A stretch of 64,000 nt of DNA from an uncultured Pelagibacteraceae bacterium (GCA_902566365.1 CACFIH010000005.1:17352-81351); one strand, 5' to 3'; positions 1 through 9,491 are shown, numbered from the stretch's first letter. The notes: generated from the sequence alone by a model not told the origin. Program-made: numbers and translations.

Positions 1-205
1 TTAAACTTTTATCAACTACTAATAAATCCCCATCATTAATTCCAACATCAACCATAGATTTTCCCTGTACTCTGATGATGAAAGTAGCTGGAACATTTTT
101 GATTAAATGCATGTTTAGATCGATATCTTCTTCGATATAATCAGTGGCAGGCGATGGAAAACCAGCGCCAGCTTTATGCAGATAATAAGGAATAGTGAGC
201 TTCAT
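1..205 (-). CDS. umuD: UmuD-like S24 peptidase, translesion polymerase V subunit (partial, runs off window start)
   Basis: LexA-fold self-cleaving protein which, after RecA-stimulated cleavage, joins UmuC as an error-prone DNA polymerase. The visible 68 residues carry the UmuD hallmark AGFPSPATDYIE, with a probable Ala14-Gly15 cleavage site, and the catalytic serine in GKSM (Ser50). The stretch NDGDLLVVDKSL also matches the family. The lysine of the Ser/Lys dyad and the C-terminus lie outside the window. The ATG at 205 is directly abutted by an SOS box, so the leader would be very short. Cleavage-site and serine motifs make this UmuD rather than LexA, which has an N-terminal winged helix missing here. 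Confidence 0.9.
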   Translation of the reverse strand, partial: MKLTIPYYLHKAGAGFPSPATDYIEEDIDLNMHLIKNVPATFIIRVQGKSMVDVGINDGDLLVVDKSL

Positions 206-220
206 GTTCTTGTTTTGTTC
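206..220 (-). promoter_or_regulatory. LexA (SOS) box of umuD
   Basis: Reads GAACAAAACAAGAAC toward umuD, an exact GAAC-N7-GAAC direct repeat (GTTC-N7-GTTC on the plus strand), the known alphaproteobacterial LexA operator. It lies between the -10-like element and the start codon and would overlap the transcription start. Confidence 0.85.
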
Positions 221-223
221 TTA

Positions 224-252
224 TTTGTAGCGCAGTTATACAATGCAGTCAA
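224..252 (-). promoter_or_regulatory. Sigma-70-type promoter of umuD
   Basis: On the minus strand TTGACT (252 to 247) and TACAAA (229 to 224) are separated by exactly 17 bases. The predicted start falls inside the SOS box at 206-220, giving a leader of about 12-15 bases without a ribosome binding site. Confidence 0.6.
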
Positions 253-276
253 TAGGTTGTATTTTGAGTCCGTAAT

Positions 277-312
277 TGAATCAAAACTGAATCAAAACGT
301 GAACATCAAAAC
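277..312. repeat. 11-bp tandem repeat plus a diverged third copy
   Basis: TGAATCAAAAC occurs twice back to back (277-287 and 288-298), followed by the variant TGAACATCAAAAC at 300-312. The repeats sit between the divergent umuD and the gene at 365. An 11-bp period would place copies on one DNA face, so an operator is possible, but no protein is known. Confidence 0.6.
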
Positions 313-327
313 TATATTTTGTATGCT

Positions 328-336
328 TGTGGATAA
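328..336. promoter_or_regulatory. Perfect DnaA-box sequence
   Basis: TGTGGATAA is the reverse complement of the consensus DnaA box TTATCCACA. It is a single box, 29 bases before the gene at 365. No cluster of boxes is visible, so an origin is unlikely; it may be chance or a DnaA regulatory site. Confidence 0.4.
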
Positions 337-364
337 CTTTAACCAAGGATAGTCTAAATAACTG

Positions 365-739
365 ATGAAAGAGTTTTTTCAGATAGTAATCATGGTTTTT
401 TTTGCCAGTGAAACTGTATTGGCTGATCATGGAACAATAGTTAAAGATCATAAATATATCGTTCCCTGTATAATTATTTTGATTTTAAGTTTAGTTTATA
501 TTGTTGTATTTAATTATTTTGCAAATAGTGAAACTAAAAAAAAAAAATCATATGATTTATTAGAAGGTTTTGCTTTTTTGACAGGTCCATTTTTATTTTT
601 TGCTATTTCTTTAGTAGCTGCGTCTGTGTCGGGATTTATCTTATGGGGCTTTTATTTTTGGGAAGCAATTATTGGAATATTAATAGTTTGGGCTGTTGTA
701 GCTGGTGGAATACTTCTTTTGGAAAAAAAATTAAAATAG
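365..739 (+). CDS. Small membrane protein of unknown function
   Basis: A 124-residue protein I do not recognise. It begins with a hydrophobic stretch ending in an Ala-Asp boundary (about residues 1-21) that could be a signal peptide. Hydrophobic helices follow at about 32-52, 69-92 and 99-117, with a lysine-rich loop (KKKKS) between the first two and a basic C-terminus. No catalytic motif is visible. It is the first of a run of plus-strand genes and lies downstream of the repeat and DnaA-box region. Base composition matches its neighbours. Confidence 0.6.
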   Translation: MKEFFQIVIMVFFASETVLADHGTIVKDHKYIVPCIIILILSLVYIVVFNYFANSETKKKKSYDLLEGFAFLTGPFLFFAISLVAASVSGFILWGFYFWEAIIGILIVWAVVAGGILLLEKKLK

Positions 740-774
740 TTGGAAATAATTATAGAGGTTTTGTATAATATATT

Positions 775-936
775 ATGACCAGTAAACAAGCGCAAAAAAA
801 ATTACAAAAAATTAATCAATTAACTTCTGAAGAAAGAGAATTTGTTAAAAGTACGTTTTTGTATGATTACTTAGTTTTAGTTGCTCATAAAGGAACAATT
901 GATCCAAAAGGCTATTTGGATGATTCTGAATTTTAA
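775..936 (+). CDS. Small hypothetical protein (53 aa)
   Basis: Open frame of 53 codons starting MTSKQAQKKLQ and ending in an acidic tail (YLDDSEF). It is charged and probably helical, with no membrane segment and no motif I recognise. It fills the gap between the membrane protein and the GFA-family gene in the same direction, with AGAGG at 754-758, rather far (16 bases) before the ATG. Its length and codon use are compatible with a real gene, but there is no homology argument. Confidence 0.45.
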   Translation: MTSKQAQKKLQKINQLTSEEREFVKSTFLYDYLVLVAHKGTIDPKGYLDDSEF

Positions 937-950
937 TAATTGGAGATAAA

Positions 951-1313
951 TTGAAAAAATTAGTTTGCCATTGCGGAGCTGTAGAAGCAGAAATTAATTT
1001 AAATGGAGATTTAGCTAAAGTAATAAAATGTAATTGTTCTATTTGCAAAAGAAAAGGAGCAATTATGTCGATGGTAAAAAATGAGGATTTTAAAATTGTT
1101 AAAGGTGAAGAAAAATTAAAACTCTATCAGTTCCATTCAAAAGTTGCTAAACATTACTTTTGTTCTGAGTGTGGAATTTATACTCATCATAATCCAAGAA
1201 TTAATCCAGCTATGACAGGATTTAATGTTGGGTGTGTTGATGAAATAAACACTTTTGAAATGAAAGATGTGCCAGTAAACGACGGTCAAAATCATCCTTT
1301 AGATAAAAAATAA
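951..1313 (+). CDS. GFA (glutathione-dependent formaldehyde-activating) family protein
   Basis: A 120-residue zinc protein of the GFA/CENP-V fold. The N-terminal CHCGAVE, the central CNCSICKRKG and the C-terminal FCSECGIYTHHN supply the cysteine clusters typical of the family. Members were named for S-(hydroxymethyl)glutathione synthase activity, but most are uncharacterised, so a formaldehyde role is only a possibility. The start is TTG at 951, supported by GGAGA at 942-946 and by the family's usual start just before the first CxC motif. Confidence 0.8.
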   Translation: MKKLVCHCGAVEAEINLNGDLAKVIKCNCSICKRKGAIMSMVKNEDFKIVKGEEKLKLYQFHSKVAKHYFCSECGIYTHHNPRINPAMTGFNVGCVDEINTFEMKDVPVNDGQNHPLDKK

Positions 1314-1318
1314 TTTTC

Positions 1319-2248
1319 ATGCAACAATTCAGCTTATGCTTTGTAAAGGTAAAAAAAGATTGTTTGAAGTTTATTAAATCTCAAGAGACAAAAGCTGACA
1401 AATTTAAGAATAAAGAAAGAATGATTAAATTGTTCCTAATTCCATTATGTTTTTGGATAAGTAAAAAGGCTGAAAAGAAAAAACCTTATTTTGTGGGTTT
1501 AGCAGGGGGTCAAGGAACAGGCAAAACTACAATTAGTTCTCTAATCAGAATTATTTTAACTAAATATTTTAAATTAAATGTTTTTAGAATTTCAATAGAT
1601 GACTTTTATAAAACAAGAAAAGAACGTAAAAATTTATCAAAAAGAGTTCATTCCATGCTTATAACAAGAGGGGTCCCCGGAACACATGATATTGATATGA
1701 TGTTAAATTTCTTTAAAAAAGCAAAAAGTAATAAATTTAAAAGACTAAAATTACCAACATTTAATAAAGCTATAGATGATAGATTTAATAAAAAATACTG
1801 GTACGATTTAAAAGAAAGACCAGATGTAATTATATTTGAGGGATGGTGTGTTGGAGCGAAATCTGAAAAAAATAGCTCATTAAAGATAACAATAAATTCA
1901 ATGGAGAAGGCTAAGGATCAAAAACAGATCTGGAGAAAATATGTCAACGACCAATTGAAATCAAAATATAAAAAATTATATTCCCAATTGAATTGTTTAA
2001 TTTATTTAAAAGCAAAAAATTTCAGTTTGCTCCAAAAATGGAGATTAAAACAAGAGAGAAAACTTTGGGTAAAAAGTAAAGTAAAATCAAACTTAAAGAT
2101 TATGAGTAGAGGGGATGTAATTAATTTTATGCAAACATATCAACGAATTACTCAAAATATGTTTAGAAATATGCCTAAATATGCATCAATTATATTTAAT
2201 TTAAACAGTAACCATCAAATCAAATCTGCAGTATATAAAAAGAGATGA
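1319..2248 (+). CDS. D-glycerate 3-kinase-like P-loop kinase
   Basis: A 309-residue cytosolic kinase of the GLYK/YggC (phosphoribulokinase/uridine kinase-like) family, expected to phosphorylate D-glycerate to 3-phosphoglycerate. The Walker A motif GGQGTGKTT spans residues 63-71, followed by SIDDFY, the RGVPGTHDID motif and FEGWCVGA, all characteristic of glycerate kinases of the plant/cyanobacterial type. It begins 5 bases after the GFA gene and its stop overlaps the next start (ATGA at 2245-2248). The first 50 or so residues are basic and poorly conserved in type, so an internal start such as Met35 cannot be excluded. Confidence 0.75.
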   Translation: MQQFSLCFVKVKKDCLKFIKSQETKADKFKNKERMIKLFLIPLCFWISKKAEKKKPYFVGLAGGQGTGKTTISSLIRIILTKYFKLNVFRISIDDFYKTRKERKNLSKRVHSMLITRGVPGTHDIDMMLNFFKKAKSNKFKRLKLPTFNKAIDDRFNKKYWYDLKERPDVIIFEGWCVGAKSEKNSSLKITINSMEKAKDQKQIWRKYVNDQLKSKYKKLYSQLNCLIYLKAKNFSLLQKWRLKQERKLWVKSKVKSNLKIMSRGDVINFMQTYQRITQNMFRNMPKYASIIFNLNSNHQIKSAVYKKR

Positions 2249-3540
2249 AACTATTTTTTAAGATTTTATTCATAATTGTTTTTTTAACAGGATCTGGTTT
2301 TGCAGAGACTTTTAATTCTGCATTAAAAAGAGCATATGAAACAAACCCAGAATTAAATGCAGAAAGAGAAAGTATAAGTATTTCTGAACAAGAATTAAAA
2401 ATTTCAATTAGTTCTTATTTACCCAAAATTACTTTAGAGGGTACAAAAAGTGAGGAAGATACTGAAAAATTAACAAATAGAGATGGTTCAAATGCATCTA
2501 TTACAGACGTAGATCCCTCAACAAAATCATTTAAAATTTCACAAACATTAATTGATTTTGGTAGAGGTGCTGAGTTAGCAAAAAGTAAAATTGGAATAAG
2601 TTTAGCAAAAGCTAAACTTTTAAAAAAAGAGCAGGAAATTTTGTATAAAGCTGTAGAAGCTTATACGAGCTTAATTACTGCAAAAGAAAAATTAGATATT
2701 AATGTATCAAATGTAAATTTATTAGAGCAACAAGTAGAAACTGACAAAATAAGATTAGAGAGAGGTCAGATAACTTTATCTGATGTTGCTCAGTCAGAAT
2801 CCTCTTTAGCAGAAGCTCAAGCAAAACTAATTAAAGCCGAGAATGACTTGTTAACAAGCAGATTAAACTATGAAAATGTAATTGGAAAACTTAATAATAT
2901 AGAAAATTTAAATAAAAACTCAATAAACGATATTGTTTTGCCAAACCAATTAAGTGAAGCAATTGAAATATCAAAAAAAAAAAATCCAGATCTTATTATT
3001 TCTAAACTTGAATATGAACAAGCAAAAAAAGATACCATCAGTGCTAAATCAGATTTAGCACCATCAGCAGAACTGTCATTTGACAGATCAACCACTGAAG
3101 ATTTAAGTTCTACATATGATGAAAGGGAAAAAGACATATTGAAAGCAACTATAACATGGCCATTTTTTTCTGGCGGAAAAAATATTGCTAATTTAAATAA
3201 AAACAAAAGTGCAGAAACACAAAAAGGTTTATTATTAGATAATTCTATTAAAAAAAATCAAACAGATGTTGCAAGTGCATGGTCAACATATCAATCAAAT
3301 AAAAGTTTGTTAAACTCTGTTCGTGCACAAGTTAATGCTGCCGAAATAGCCAATGAAGGTATTGTTGCAGAATACAACAGTGGCTCAGATAGAACTACTT
3401 TAGAGGTTATTCAGTCTAATTCTTTATTATTAAATGCTCAGATTTCATTAGCAGAATCGGAGAAAAATTATATTCTTTCTCAATTTAATCTTCTTAAGTC
3501 TATTGGATTGCTAAATAGCGAAAACTTAAAAATAAGGTAA
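2245..3540 (+). CDS. tolC: TolC-family outer membrane efflux protein
   Basis: A 431-residue outer membrane channel subunit for type I secretion or tripartite efflux. A signal peptide covers about residues 1-20 (cleavage near FAET). Two structural repeats of long helices follow, each beginning like the OEP family (ALKRAYETNPELNAERE; AIEISKKKNPDLIISKLEYEQAKKD). The motif SQTLIDFGRG and the later TWPFFSGGKN are the beta-barrel segments typical of TolC. The gene overlaps the upstream kinase by four bases. No inner-membrane partner is encoded nearby, so the pump it serves is unknown. Confidence 0.88.
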   Translation: MKLFFKILFIIVFLTGSGFAETFNSALKRAYETNPELNAERESISISEQELKISISSYLPKITLEGTKSEEDTEKLTNRDGSNASITDVDPSTKSFKISQTLIDFGRGAELAKSKIGISLAKAKLLKKEQEILYKAVEAYTSLITAKEKLDINVSNVNLLEQQVETDKIRLERGQITLSDVAQSESSLAEAQAKLIKAENDLLTSRLNYENVIGKLNNIENLNKNSINDIVLPNQLSEAIEISKKKNPDLIISKLEYEQAKKDTISAKSDLAPSAELSFDRSTTEDLSSTYDEREKDILKATITWPFFSGGKNIANLNKNKSAETQKGLLLDNSIKKNQTDVASAWSTYQSNKSLLNSVRAQVNAAEIANEGIVAEYNSGSDRTTLEVIQSNSLLLNAQISLAESEKNYILSQFNLLKSIGLLNSENLKIR

Positions 3541-3583
3541 TTATTGAGTTTTTATGCTTAAATTAAATTAATCTTGCTAATGA

Positions 3584-3598
3584 GAACAAAATGTGTAC
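3584..3598. promoter_or_regulatory. Variant SOS-like box upstream of recA
   Basis: GAACAAAATGTGTAC is a GAAC-N7-GTAC element, one base from the alphaproteobacterial GAAC-N7-GAAC LexA operator. It lies 49 bases before the recA ATG. Its place and near-match to the umuD box suggest LexA control, but the mismatch leaves this open. Confidence 0.5.
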
Positions 3599-3647
3599 AT
3601 TTATTTTATGATTCGAATGTTAAAAAACGTAATAAAAGAGGCTAAAA

Positions 3648-4796
3648 ATGACAAAAAATAACTTAAAAGTAGTTAAGTCTACAAAAGATCAGGAATTGGA
3701 AAATAAAGAGAAAAATAAGGCTTTAGAAGCAGCGATCAGTCAAATTACAGATAATTTTGGAAAAGGTTCAGTTATGAAGCTAGGCCAAAAAAGAGCAATG
3801 GATATTGAGTCAATATCTACTGGTTCTTTAAGCTTGGATTTAGCTCTAGGAATAGGTGGATTACCTAAAGGAAGAATTATTGAAGTTTACGGACCAGAGT
3901 CCTCTGGAAAAACAACATTAGCATTACAAGTTGTTGCTGAAGCTCAAAAAGCAGGCGGTATCTGTGCATTCGTTGATGCTGAACATGCGTTAGATCCAGT
4001 TTATGCTAAAAAATTAGGTGTAAACACTGAAGAACTTTTAATTTCTCAACCAGATGCCGGTGAACAAGCTCTAGAAATAGCTGATACGTTAGTAAAATCA
4101 GGCTCTATTTCAGTAATAGTAATTGATTCTGTTGCAGCTTTAACTCCTAAAGCTGAAATCGAAGGTGAGATGGGAGATCATCATGTTGGTCTTCAATCAA
4201 GATTAATGAGTCAGGCTTTAAGAAAATTAACAAGTTCAATTTCAAATACAAATACAATGATGATTTTCATTAACCAAATTAGAATGAAAATTGGAGTTAT
4301 GTTTGGAAGTCCTGAAACTACATCAGGTGGAAATGCACTTAAATTTTATTCATCTGTAAGAATGGACATTAGAAGAATTGGTGCCATCAAAGACAAAGAT
4401 GAAATTATTGGAAATACCACTAGAGTAAAAGTAGTTAAAAATAAAGTTGCACCACCATTTAAAGTTGTTGAGTTTGATTTAATGTATGGAAGAGGTATTA
4501 GCAAAATGGGTGAGTTAGTAGATCTAGGTGCCAAAGCTGATATTATTGAAAAATCAGGTGCATGGTATGCTTACAAGGGTGAAAAAATTGGTCAAGGTAG
4601 AGAAAATGCCAAAACTTACCTTGCTCAAAATCCTAAAATTGCTGCAGAAATAGAAATGGCAATTAGAGAAAAAGCAGGAGTGATTTCAGAGAAAATCGAG
4701 GGAAATCCACTAGATCCTGAAAAAATTGAAAAAGAAAAGAAGGTAGCTGAAAAAGAACAAGCTAATAAAGAAGCTACTCCTCCTAAAAAGAACTAG
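3648..4796 (+). CDS. recA: RecA recombinase
   Basis: ATP-dependent strand-exchange protein that also triggers LexA and UmuD self-cleavage. The 382 residues are slightly longer than usual because of a lysine-rich N-terminal extension of about 20 residues and a charged C-terminal tail. Walker A (GPESSGKTT, residues 82-90), [20 protein letters not shown] (Walker B and L1) and the L2 loop region ([15 protein letters not shown]) are intact. The gene has its own 107-base upstream region with an SOS-like box and is followed by a strong hairpin, so it is probably a single-gene transcript. Confidence 0.98.
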   Translation: MTKNNLKVVKSTKDQELENKEKNKALEAAISQITDNFGKGSVMKLGQKRAMDIESISTGSLSLDLALGIGGLPKGRIIEVYGPESSGKTTLALQVVAEAQKAGGICAFVDAEHALDPVYAKKLGVNTEELLISQPDAGEQALEIADTLVKSGSISVIVIDSVAALTPKAEIEGEMGDHHVGLQSRLMSQALRKLTSSISNTNTMMIFINQIRMKIGVMFGSPETTSGGNALKFYSSVRMDIRRIGAIKDKDEIIGNTTRVKVVKNKVAPPFKVVEFDLMYGRGISKMGELVDLGAKADIIEKSGAWYAYKGEKIGQGRENAKTYLAQNPKIAAEIEMAIREKAGVISEKIEGNPLDPEKIEKEKKVAEKEQANKEATPPKKN

Positions 4797-4822
4797 AATT
4801 AAAGGTCATCTTTAAATTGTAA

Positions 4823-4847
4823 AAAGGCGCTTATTATAAGCGCCTTT
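4823..4847 (+). terminator. Hairpin terminator after recA
   Basis: A perfect 11-bp stem (AAAGGCGCTTA at 4823-4833, its complement at 4837-4847) closes a 3-base loop, 26 bases after the recA stop. The 3' arm ends in TTT followed by a C-rich run, so the U-tract is short. It separates recA from alaS. Confidence 0.7.
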
Positions 4848-4897
4848 CCCCCTTAGCACTATCTAGACATACAACAAAAAAGCTGTATTTTAAAAAT

Positions 4898-7564
4898 ATG
4901 GCTCAAAAATCGTTAAATCAGATAAGAGAAACGTTCTTAAAATACTTTGAAAAGAATGATCATAAAATTGTTGAGTCTAGTAATTTAGTACCAAACAATG
5001 ATCCAACATTGATGTTTGCAAATTCTGGTATGGTTCAATTTAAAAATGTATTCACAGGTTTAGAAAAAAAAGACTATCAAAGAGCAACTACTTCACAAAA
5101 ATGTGTAAGAGCTGGTGGAAAACATAATGATTTAGAAAATGTTGGTTATACACCTAGGCACCATACATTTTTTGAAATGCTGGGAAATTTCTCATTTGGT
5201 GATTATTTTAAAGAAAAGGCAATTCATTATGCTTGGGATTTAATTACAAAAGATTTTGGAATAGATAAGAATAGACTTTATGTAACAGTATTTCATGAAG
5301 ACGATGAGGCTTTTAATTTCTGGAAGAAAATAGCCGGTTTAAGTGATGATCGAATTATCAGAATTGCAACATCAGATAATTTTTGGTCTATGGGTGAAAC
5401 AGGACCATGTGGCCCTTGTTCAGAAATTTTTTATGATCATGGAGATCATTTAAAAGGTGGATTGCCAGGAACAAAAGATGAGGACGGAGATCGTTTTATT
5501 GAAATATGGAATTTAGTTTTTATGCAATATGAGCAAGTAACAAAAGACAAAAGAATAAATTTACCTAAACCTTCTGTTGATACTGGTATGGGTTTAGAGA
5601 GAATTGCAGCTCTTTTACAAGGAACGCATGATAATTATGAAACTGATCATTTTAAAAAATTAATTCAATCAACTTCAGATATTGTTAAGAAAAAACCTGA
5701 TCAAAAAAATCTTTCGAGTTTTAGGGTCATAGCTGATCATTTAAGGGCAAGCTCTTTTTTGATTGCTGAAGGAGTTTTGCCGTCTAATGAAGGTAGAGGT
5801 TATGTTCTTAGAAGAATTATGAGAAGAGGGATGAGACATTCACATTTATTAGGATCTAAAGAACCAGTATTTTATAATTTGTTTGATACGTTGAAAAATG
5901 AAATGTCTGGCAATTATCCAGAATTAAAAAGAGCAGAGTCATTGATTAAAGAAACCCTAAGAATGGAAGAAGAGAAATTCTTAGTTCTTTTAGATAGAGG
6001 TATAAAAATTTTAAATGATGAGATCTCCAAAATAGATAAAGTGCTTCCTGGTGATGTTGCTTTTAAATTATACGATACCTATGGTTTTCCATTAGATCTT
6101 ACTGAGGATATCTTAAGAAACAAATCTCTTTCTATTGATACAAAAAAATTTCAATCTTTGATGAAAGAAAGTAGAGAACTTGCTAAAAAAAATTGGAAAG
6201 GTTCTGGAGATGCTACAGTTGAAGATATTTGGTTTGGTATTAGAGATAAATTAGGTGCTACAGAATTTTTGGGCTATGAAACAAACCAAGCTGAAGGGGT
6301 AATCCTATCTTTACTTAAAGATAATAAAGAAGTTAAAGAATTAAAATCAAATGATGAAGGAATGATTATAACAAATCAAACACCTTTTTATGGGGAATCT
6401 GGTGGTCAGGTTGGAGATTCAGGTGAAATTATTTCTGGAAATTTTAAGTTTGAAGTCAATGATGTTCAAAAAAAACTAGGAGATCTATTTGTTCATTACG
6501 GTAAAGTTACTAATGGTTCAGTAAAGTTAAATGATAGTGTTGAAATGAAAATAAATGAGACAAGGAGAAATGACACAAGAGCGTATCATTCAGCTACTCA
6601 TTTATTACATGAATCTTTAAGAAGGGTTTTAGGTACTCATGTTACACAAAAAGGATCTTTAGTAGAACCAACCCGCTTAAGATTTGACTTTAGTCACATG
6701 AAACCGATTTCAAATGAAGAAATAGATAAAATAGAGTCTTTTGTGAATTCGATGGTTTCAAAAAAATCAGATGTTAGAACTAGGCTTATGACACCAGATG
6801 AAGCTGTTGAGAATGGTGCATTAGCGCTTTTTGGTGAAAAATATGGTGATGAAGTGAGAGTGCTTTCGATGGGTGATGATAATGGGAAGTATTTTTCAAC
6901 TGAATTATGTGGTGGAACACACGTTAAAAACACAGGTGATATTGGTAAATTTAAAATTACAAACCAATCTTCAATTGCAGCAGGAGTAAGAAGAATAGAA
7001 GCTTTGAGAGATAAACAATTAGAAGAATATCTAAAAAATAAAGAAAAATTATCAAATCTATCATCAGAAAAAAATGATGAGTTAATAAAAGAATTAACTA
7101 AAAAAATAATTAGTCTAGGGGGTAAACCAACTTTAGATCAAACAGATCAAAAATTTTTGATAAAAAATTTAACAAAACAACTAGATACTTTATCAGTGAA
7201 ATCTATTCTTAGTGATAAATCAAAAAATAGAGTTAACGATGAAGAAATTAAGGGTATAAAAATAAGATTTCAAAATGTTGAGGGTTTACCATCAAAAGAA
7301 TTGAGAAAACTTGTAGATAATGGGAAGAAAGATTTAGGTGAGGGAATTGTAGTAGTTTTTGCAAGTAAAGATGACAAAGTAGGTGTTGCTGTTGGTATAA
7401 CAGATAAACTAACTAATAAATTTGATGCAGTAAAATTTGTAAAATTAAGTTCTGAGATTATTGGCGGTCAAGGAGGTGGGGGCAGAAAAGACTTTGCTCA
7501 AGCAGGTGGCCAAGACCAAAGTAAGATTCATGAAGCTTTCGAAAAAATTAAGTCTTTAATTTAA
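4898..7564 (+). CDS. alaS: Alanyl-tRNA synthetase
   Basis: Class II synthetase charging tRNA-Ala, at 888 residues the usual length. Motif 2/3 regions are recognisable ([18 protein letters not shown] near residue 87; [10 protein letters not shown] near 228). The editing domain carries HSATHLLH and CGGTHV zinc motifs at about 563-570 and 670-675. The C-terminal DHH-associated domain ends with [17 protein letters not shown]. It starts 50 bases after the recA hairpin. Its last nine bases overlap the 3' end of the convergent icd gene. Confidence 0.98.
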   Translation: MAQKSLNQIRETFLKYFEKNDHKIVESSNLVPNNDPTLMFANSGMVQFKNVFTGLEKKDYQRATTSQKCVRAGGKHNDLENVGYTPRHHTFFEMLGNFSFGDYFKEKAIHYAWDLITKDFGIDKNRLYVTVFHEDDEAFNFWKKIAGLSDDRIIRIATSDNFWSMGETGPCGPCSEIFYDHGDHLKGGLPGTKDEDGDRFIEIWNLVFMQYEQVTKDKRINLPKPSVDTGMGLERIAALLQGTHDNYETDHFKKLIQSTSDIVKKKPDQKNLSSFRVIADHLRASSFLIAEGVLPSNEGRGYVLRRIMRRGMRHSHLLGSKEPVFYNLFDTLKNEMSGNYPELKRAESLIKETLRMEEEKFLVLLDRGIKILNDEISKIDKVLPGDVAFKLYDTYGFPLDLTEDILRNKSLSIDTKKFQSLMKESRELAKKNWKGSGDATVEDIWFGIRDKLGATEFLGYETNQAEGVILSLLKDNKEVKELKSNDEGMIITNQTPFYGESGGQVGDSGEIISGNFKFEVNDVQKKLGDLFVHYGKVTNGSVKLNDSVEMKINETRRNDTRAYHSATHLLHESLRRVLGTHVTQKGSLVEPTRLRFDFSHMKPISNEEIDKIESFVNSMVSKKSDVRTRLMTPDEAVENGALALFGEKYGDEVRVLSMGDDNGKYFSTELCGGTHVKNTGDIGKFKITNQSSIAAGVRRIEALRDKQLEEYLKNKEKLSNLSSEKNDELIKELTKKIISLGGKPTLDQTDQKFLIKNLTKQLDTLSVKSILSDKSKNRVNDEEIKGIKIRFQNVEGLPSKELRKLVDNGKKDLGEGIVVVFASKDDKVGVAVGITDKLTNKFDAVKFVKLSSEIIGGQGGGGRKDFAQAGGQDQSKIHEAFEKIKSLI

Positions 7565-8770
7565 TTTCTTTTTAAGGTTTTGATCTATTACATCTAAAAA
7601 TTGATTTGTAGTTAAATATTTACTAGATGGACCAATTAATATTGCAAGATCTTTTGTCATTGATCCACTTTCAACACATTCAATACAAACCTTTTCTATA
7701 GTATTTGCAAATTTAATTAATTCATCATTTCCATCCAGTTTACCTCTATGTGCCAATCCTCTTGTCCATGCAAAAATTGAGGCAATAGGGTTTGTTGACG
7801 TTTCTTTGCCCTGTTGATGCATTCTGTAGTGTCTCGTAACAGTTCCATGAGCAGCCTCTGCCTCCATTATTTTTCCATCTGGTGTTAATAACGTACTAGT
7901 CATTAAACCTAATGAGCCATAACCTTGTGCCATAGTATCTGATTGCACATCACCATCATAGTTTTTACATGCCCAAATATATTTTCCACTCCATTTCATT
8001 GCACAAGCTACCATGTCGTCGATAAGCCTATGTTCATATGTAATTTTAGTTTCTTCAAATTTTTTCTTAAATTCATTATTAAATACTTCTTCAAAAATAT
8101 CTTTAAATCTACCATCATATCTTTTTAGAATTGTATTCTTTGTAGATAGATAAACTGGCCATTTTTTAATCAATCCATAACTAAAACAAGATCTTGCGAA
8201 GTCTTCAATTGATTTATCTAAATTATACATTGAAAGCGCTACACCTGGACCAGTAAAATTAAATACTTCATGTTTGATCTCTTTTTTACCATCTTCTGAA
8301 GTCCACTTAATTTCCATTTTTCCTCTACCAGGAACTTTAAAATCAGTTGCTCTATATTGATCTCCAAAAGCATGTCTTCCTATTACTACAGGGTCTGACC
8401 ATGATGGAACTAATTTTGGAATATTTGAACAAATTATTGGTTCTCTAAAGACTGTACCTCCGATAATATTTCTTATCGTTCCATTTGGAGATCTCCACAT
8501 TTTTTTAAGTTTAAATTCATCCATACGTGCTTCATCAGGAGTAATAGTTGCACATTTGATTCCAACTCCAATTTTTTTTATAGCATTAGCAGAATCAATA
8601 GTTATTTGATCATCAGTATTATCTCTACTTTTCATCCCAAGATCGTAATATTCAATTCCTAAATCAAGATATGGAAGGATTAGTTTATTCTTGATAAATT
8701 CCCAGATTATTCTGGTCATTTCATCGCCATCTAACTCTACAATAGGGTTTTTAACGTTAATTTTACTCAC
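7556..8770 (-). CDS. icd: NADP-dependent isocitrate dehydrogenase
   Basis: Oxidative decarboxylation of isocitrate to 2-oxoglutarate in the TCA cycle. At 404 residues it belongs to the homodimeric, eukaryotic-like type II IDH group rather than the E. coli type. Motifs seen include [13 protein letters not shown] at the N-terminus, the isocitrate-binding [13 protein letters not shown] segment ([20 protein letters not shown]), [24 protein letters not shown] split across the metal site, and [12 protein letters not shown]. The gene is divergent from psd (73-base gap) and convergent with alaS. Confidence 0.97.
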   Translation of the reverse strand: MSKINVKNPIVELDGDEMTRIIWEFIKNKLILPYLDLGIEYYDLGMKSRDNTDDQITIDSANAIKKIGVGIKCATITPDEARMDEFKLKKMWRSPNGTIRNIIGGTVFREPIICSNIPKLVPSWSDPVVIGRHAFGDQYRATDFKVPGRGKMEIKWTSEDGKKEIKHEVFNFTGPGVALSMYNLDKSIEDFARSCFSYGLIKKWPVYLSTKNTILKRYDGRFKDIFEEVFNNEFKKKFEETKITYEHRLIDDMVACAMKWSGKYIWACKNYDGDVQSDTMAQGYGSLGLMTSTLLTPDGKIMEAEAAHGTVTRHYRMHQQGKETSTNPIASIFAWTRGLAHRGKLDGNDELIKFANTIEKVCIECVESGSMTKDLAILIGPSSKYLTTNQFLDVIDQNLKKKLN

Positions 8771-8843
8771 TTTATTACTATCTTAATAATTGAATTTCGT
8801 GATTTTATATACATATTAATGAAAAATTATCAAATAGAAGAAT

Positions 8844-9491
8844 ATGTTTAGCAAAATATTTCCACCAATACACGCTGAAGGGTATAAATTTTTAGTTATT
8901 TCAGGACTAATAACAATCGTTTTTTATATATTTAGTTCTTTCCTAGGTTTAATAGGTTTGGTTTTTACTATTTGGGTTTATTATTTTTTTAGAGATCCAG
9001 AAAGAATTATCATTAATGACGATAACTACCTTGTAAGCCCAGCTGATGGAGAAATTATTAAAGTAGAAGAAGTTGATGGACCAATTGAGCTAGGATTAGA
9101 AAATAAAAAATTTAAGAAAATTAGTATTTTTATGAATGTTTTTGACTGCCATGTTAACAGAACTCCCTGTAGTGGAAAAATCGAGGAAATTTTATATAAA
9201 CCAGGAAAGTTCTTTAATGCATCATTAGATAAAGCTAGCACTGATAACGAGAGAAATTATTACAAAATTAAAGACTTACAAAATAACGATATATTATTAG
9301 TGCAAATTGCTGGTTTAGTTGCTCGAAGAATTGTTTGTGAGTCAGATAAAAATCAAGATTTAAAGCAAGGTGATAGAATAGGAATGATTAGATTTGGAAG
9401 CAGAGCAGATGTGTATTATGAAAATTATGAACCTTTAGTCAAAGTGGGTCAAACTGCTATTGCTGGAGAAACTCTTTTAGCTAAAAAATAA
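8844..9491 (+). CDS. psd: Phosphatidylserine decarboxylase proenzyme
   Basis: Makes phosphatidylethanolamine from phosphatidylserine. It is the short (215 aa) membrane-anchored form with a hydrophobic N-terminus (about residues 15-50). The self-cleavage site that yields the pyruvoyl cofactor is the Gly185-Ser186 pair in RFGSRADVY. SPADGEI and FMNVFDCHVNR are also family signatures. It is translationally coupled to pssA through TAATG at 9489-9493, so both steps of PE synthesis are made from one message. Confidence 0.95.
   Translation: MFSKIFPPIHAEGYKFLVISGLITIVFYIFSSFLGLIGLVFTIWVYYFFRDPERIIINDDNYLVSPADGEIIKVEEVDGPIELGLENKKFKKISIFMNVFDCHVNRTPCSGKIEEILYKPGKFFNASLDKASTDNERNYYKIKDLQNNDILLVQIAGLVARRIVCESDKNQDLKQGDRIGMIRFGSRADVYYENYEPLVKVGQTAIAGETLLAKK

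Noticed and set aside
206..364. Replication origin
   Set aside because: Only one consensus DnaA box and no second cluster, no dnaA, gidA or similar genes nearby; kept only as a low-score observation.
845..1048. Minus-strand frame opposite the small ORF and GFA gene start
   Set aside because: It overlaps two plus-strand genes, one with clear family motifs; no start signal or recognisable sequence.
6694..6933. Minus-strand frame inside alaS
   Set aside because: Antisense of the conserved editing domain; no independent signals.
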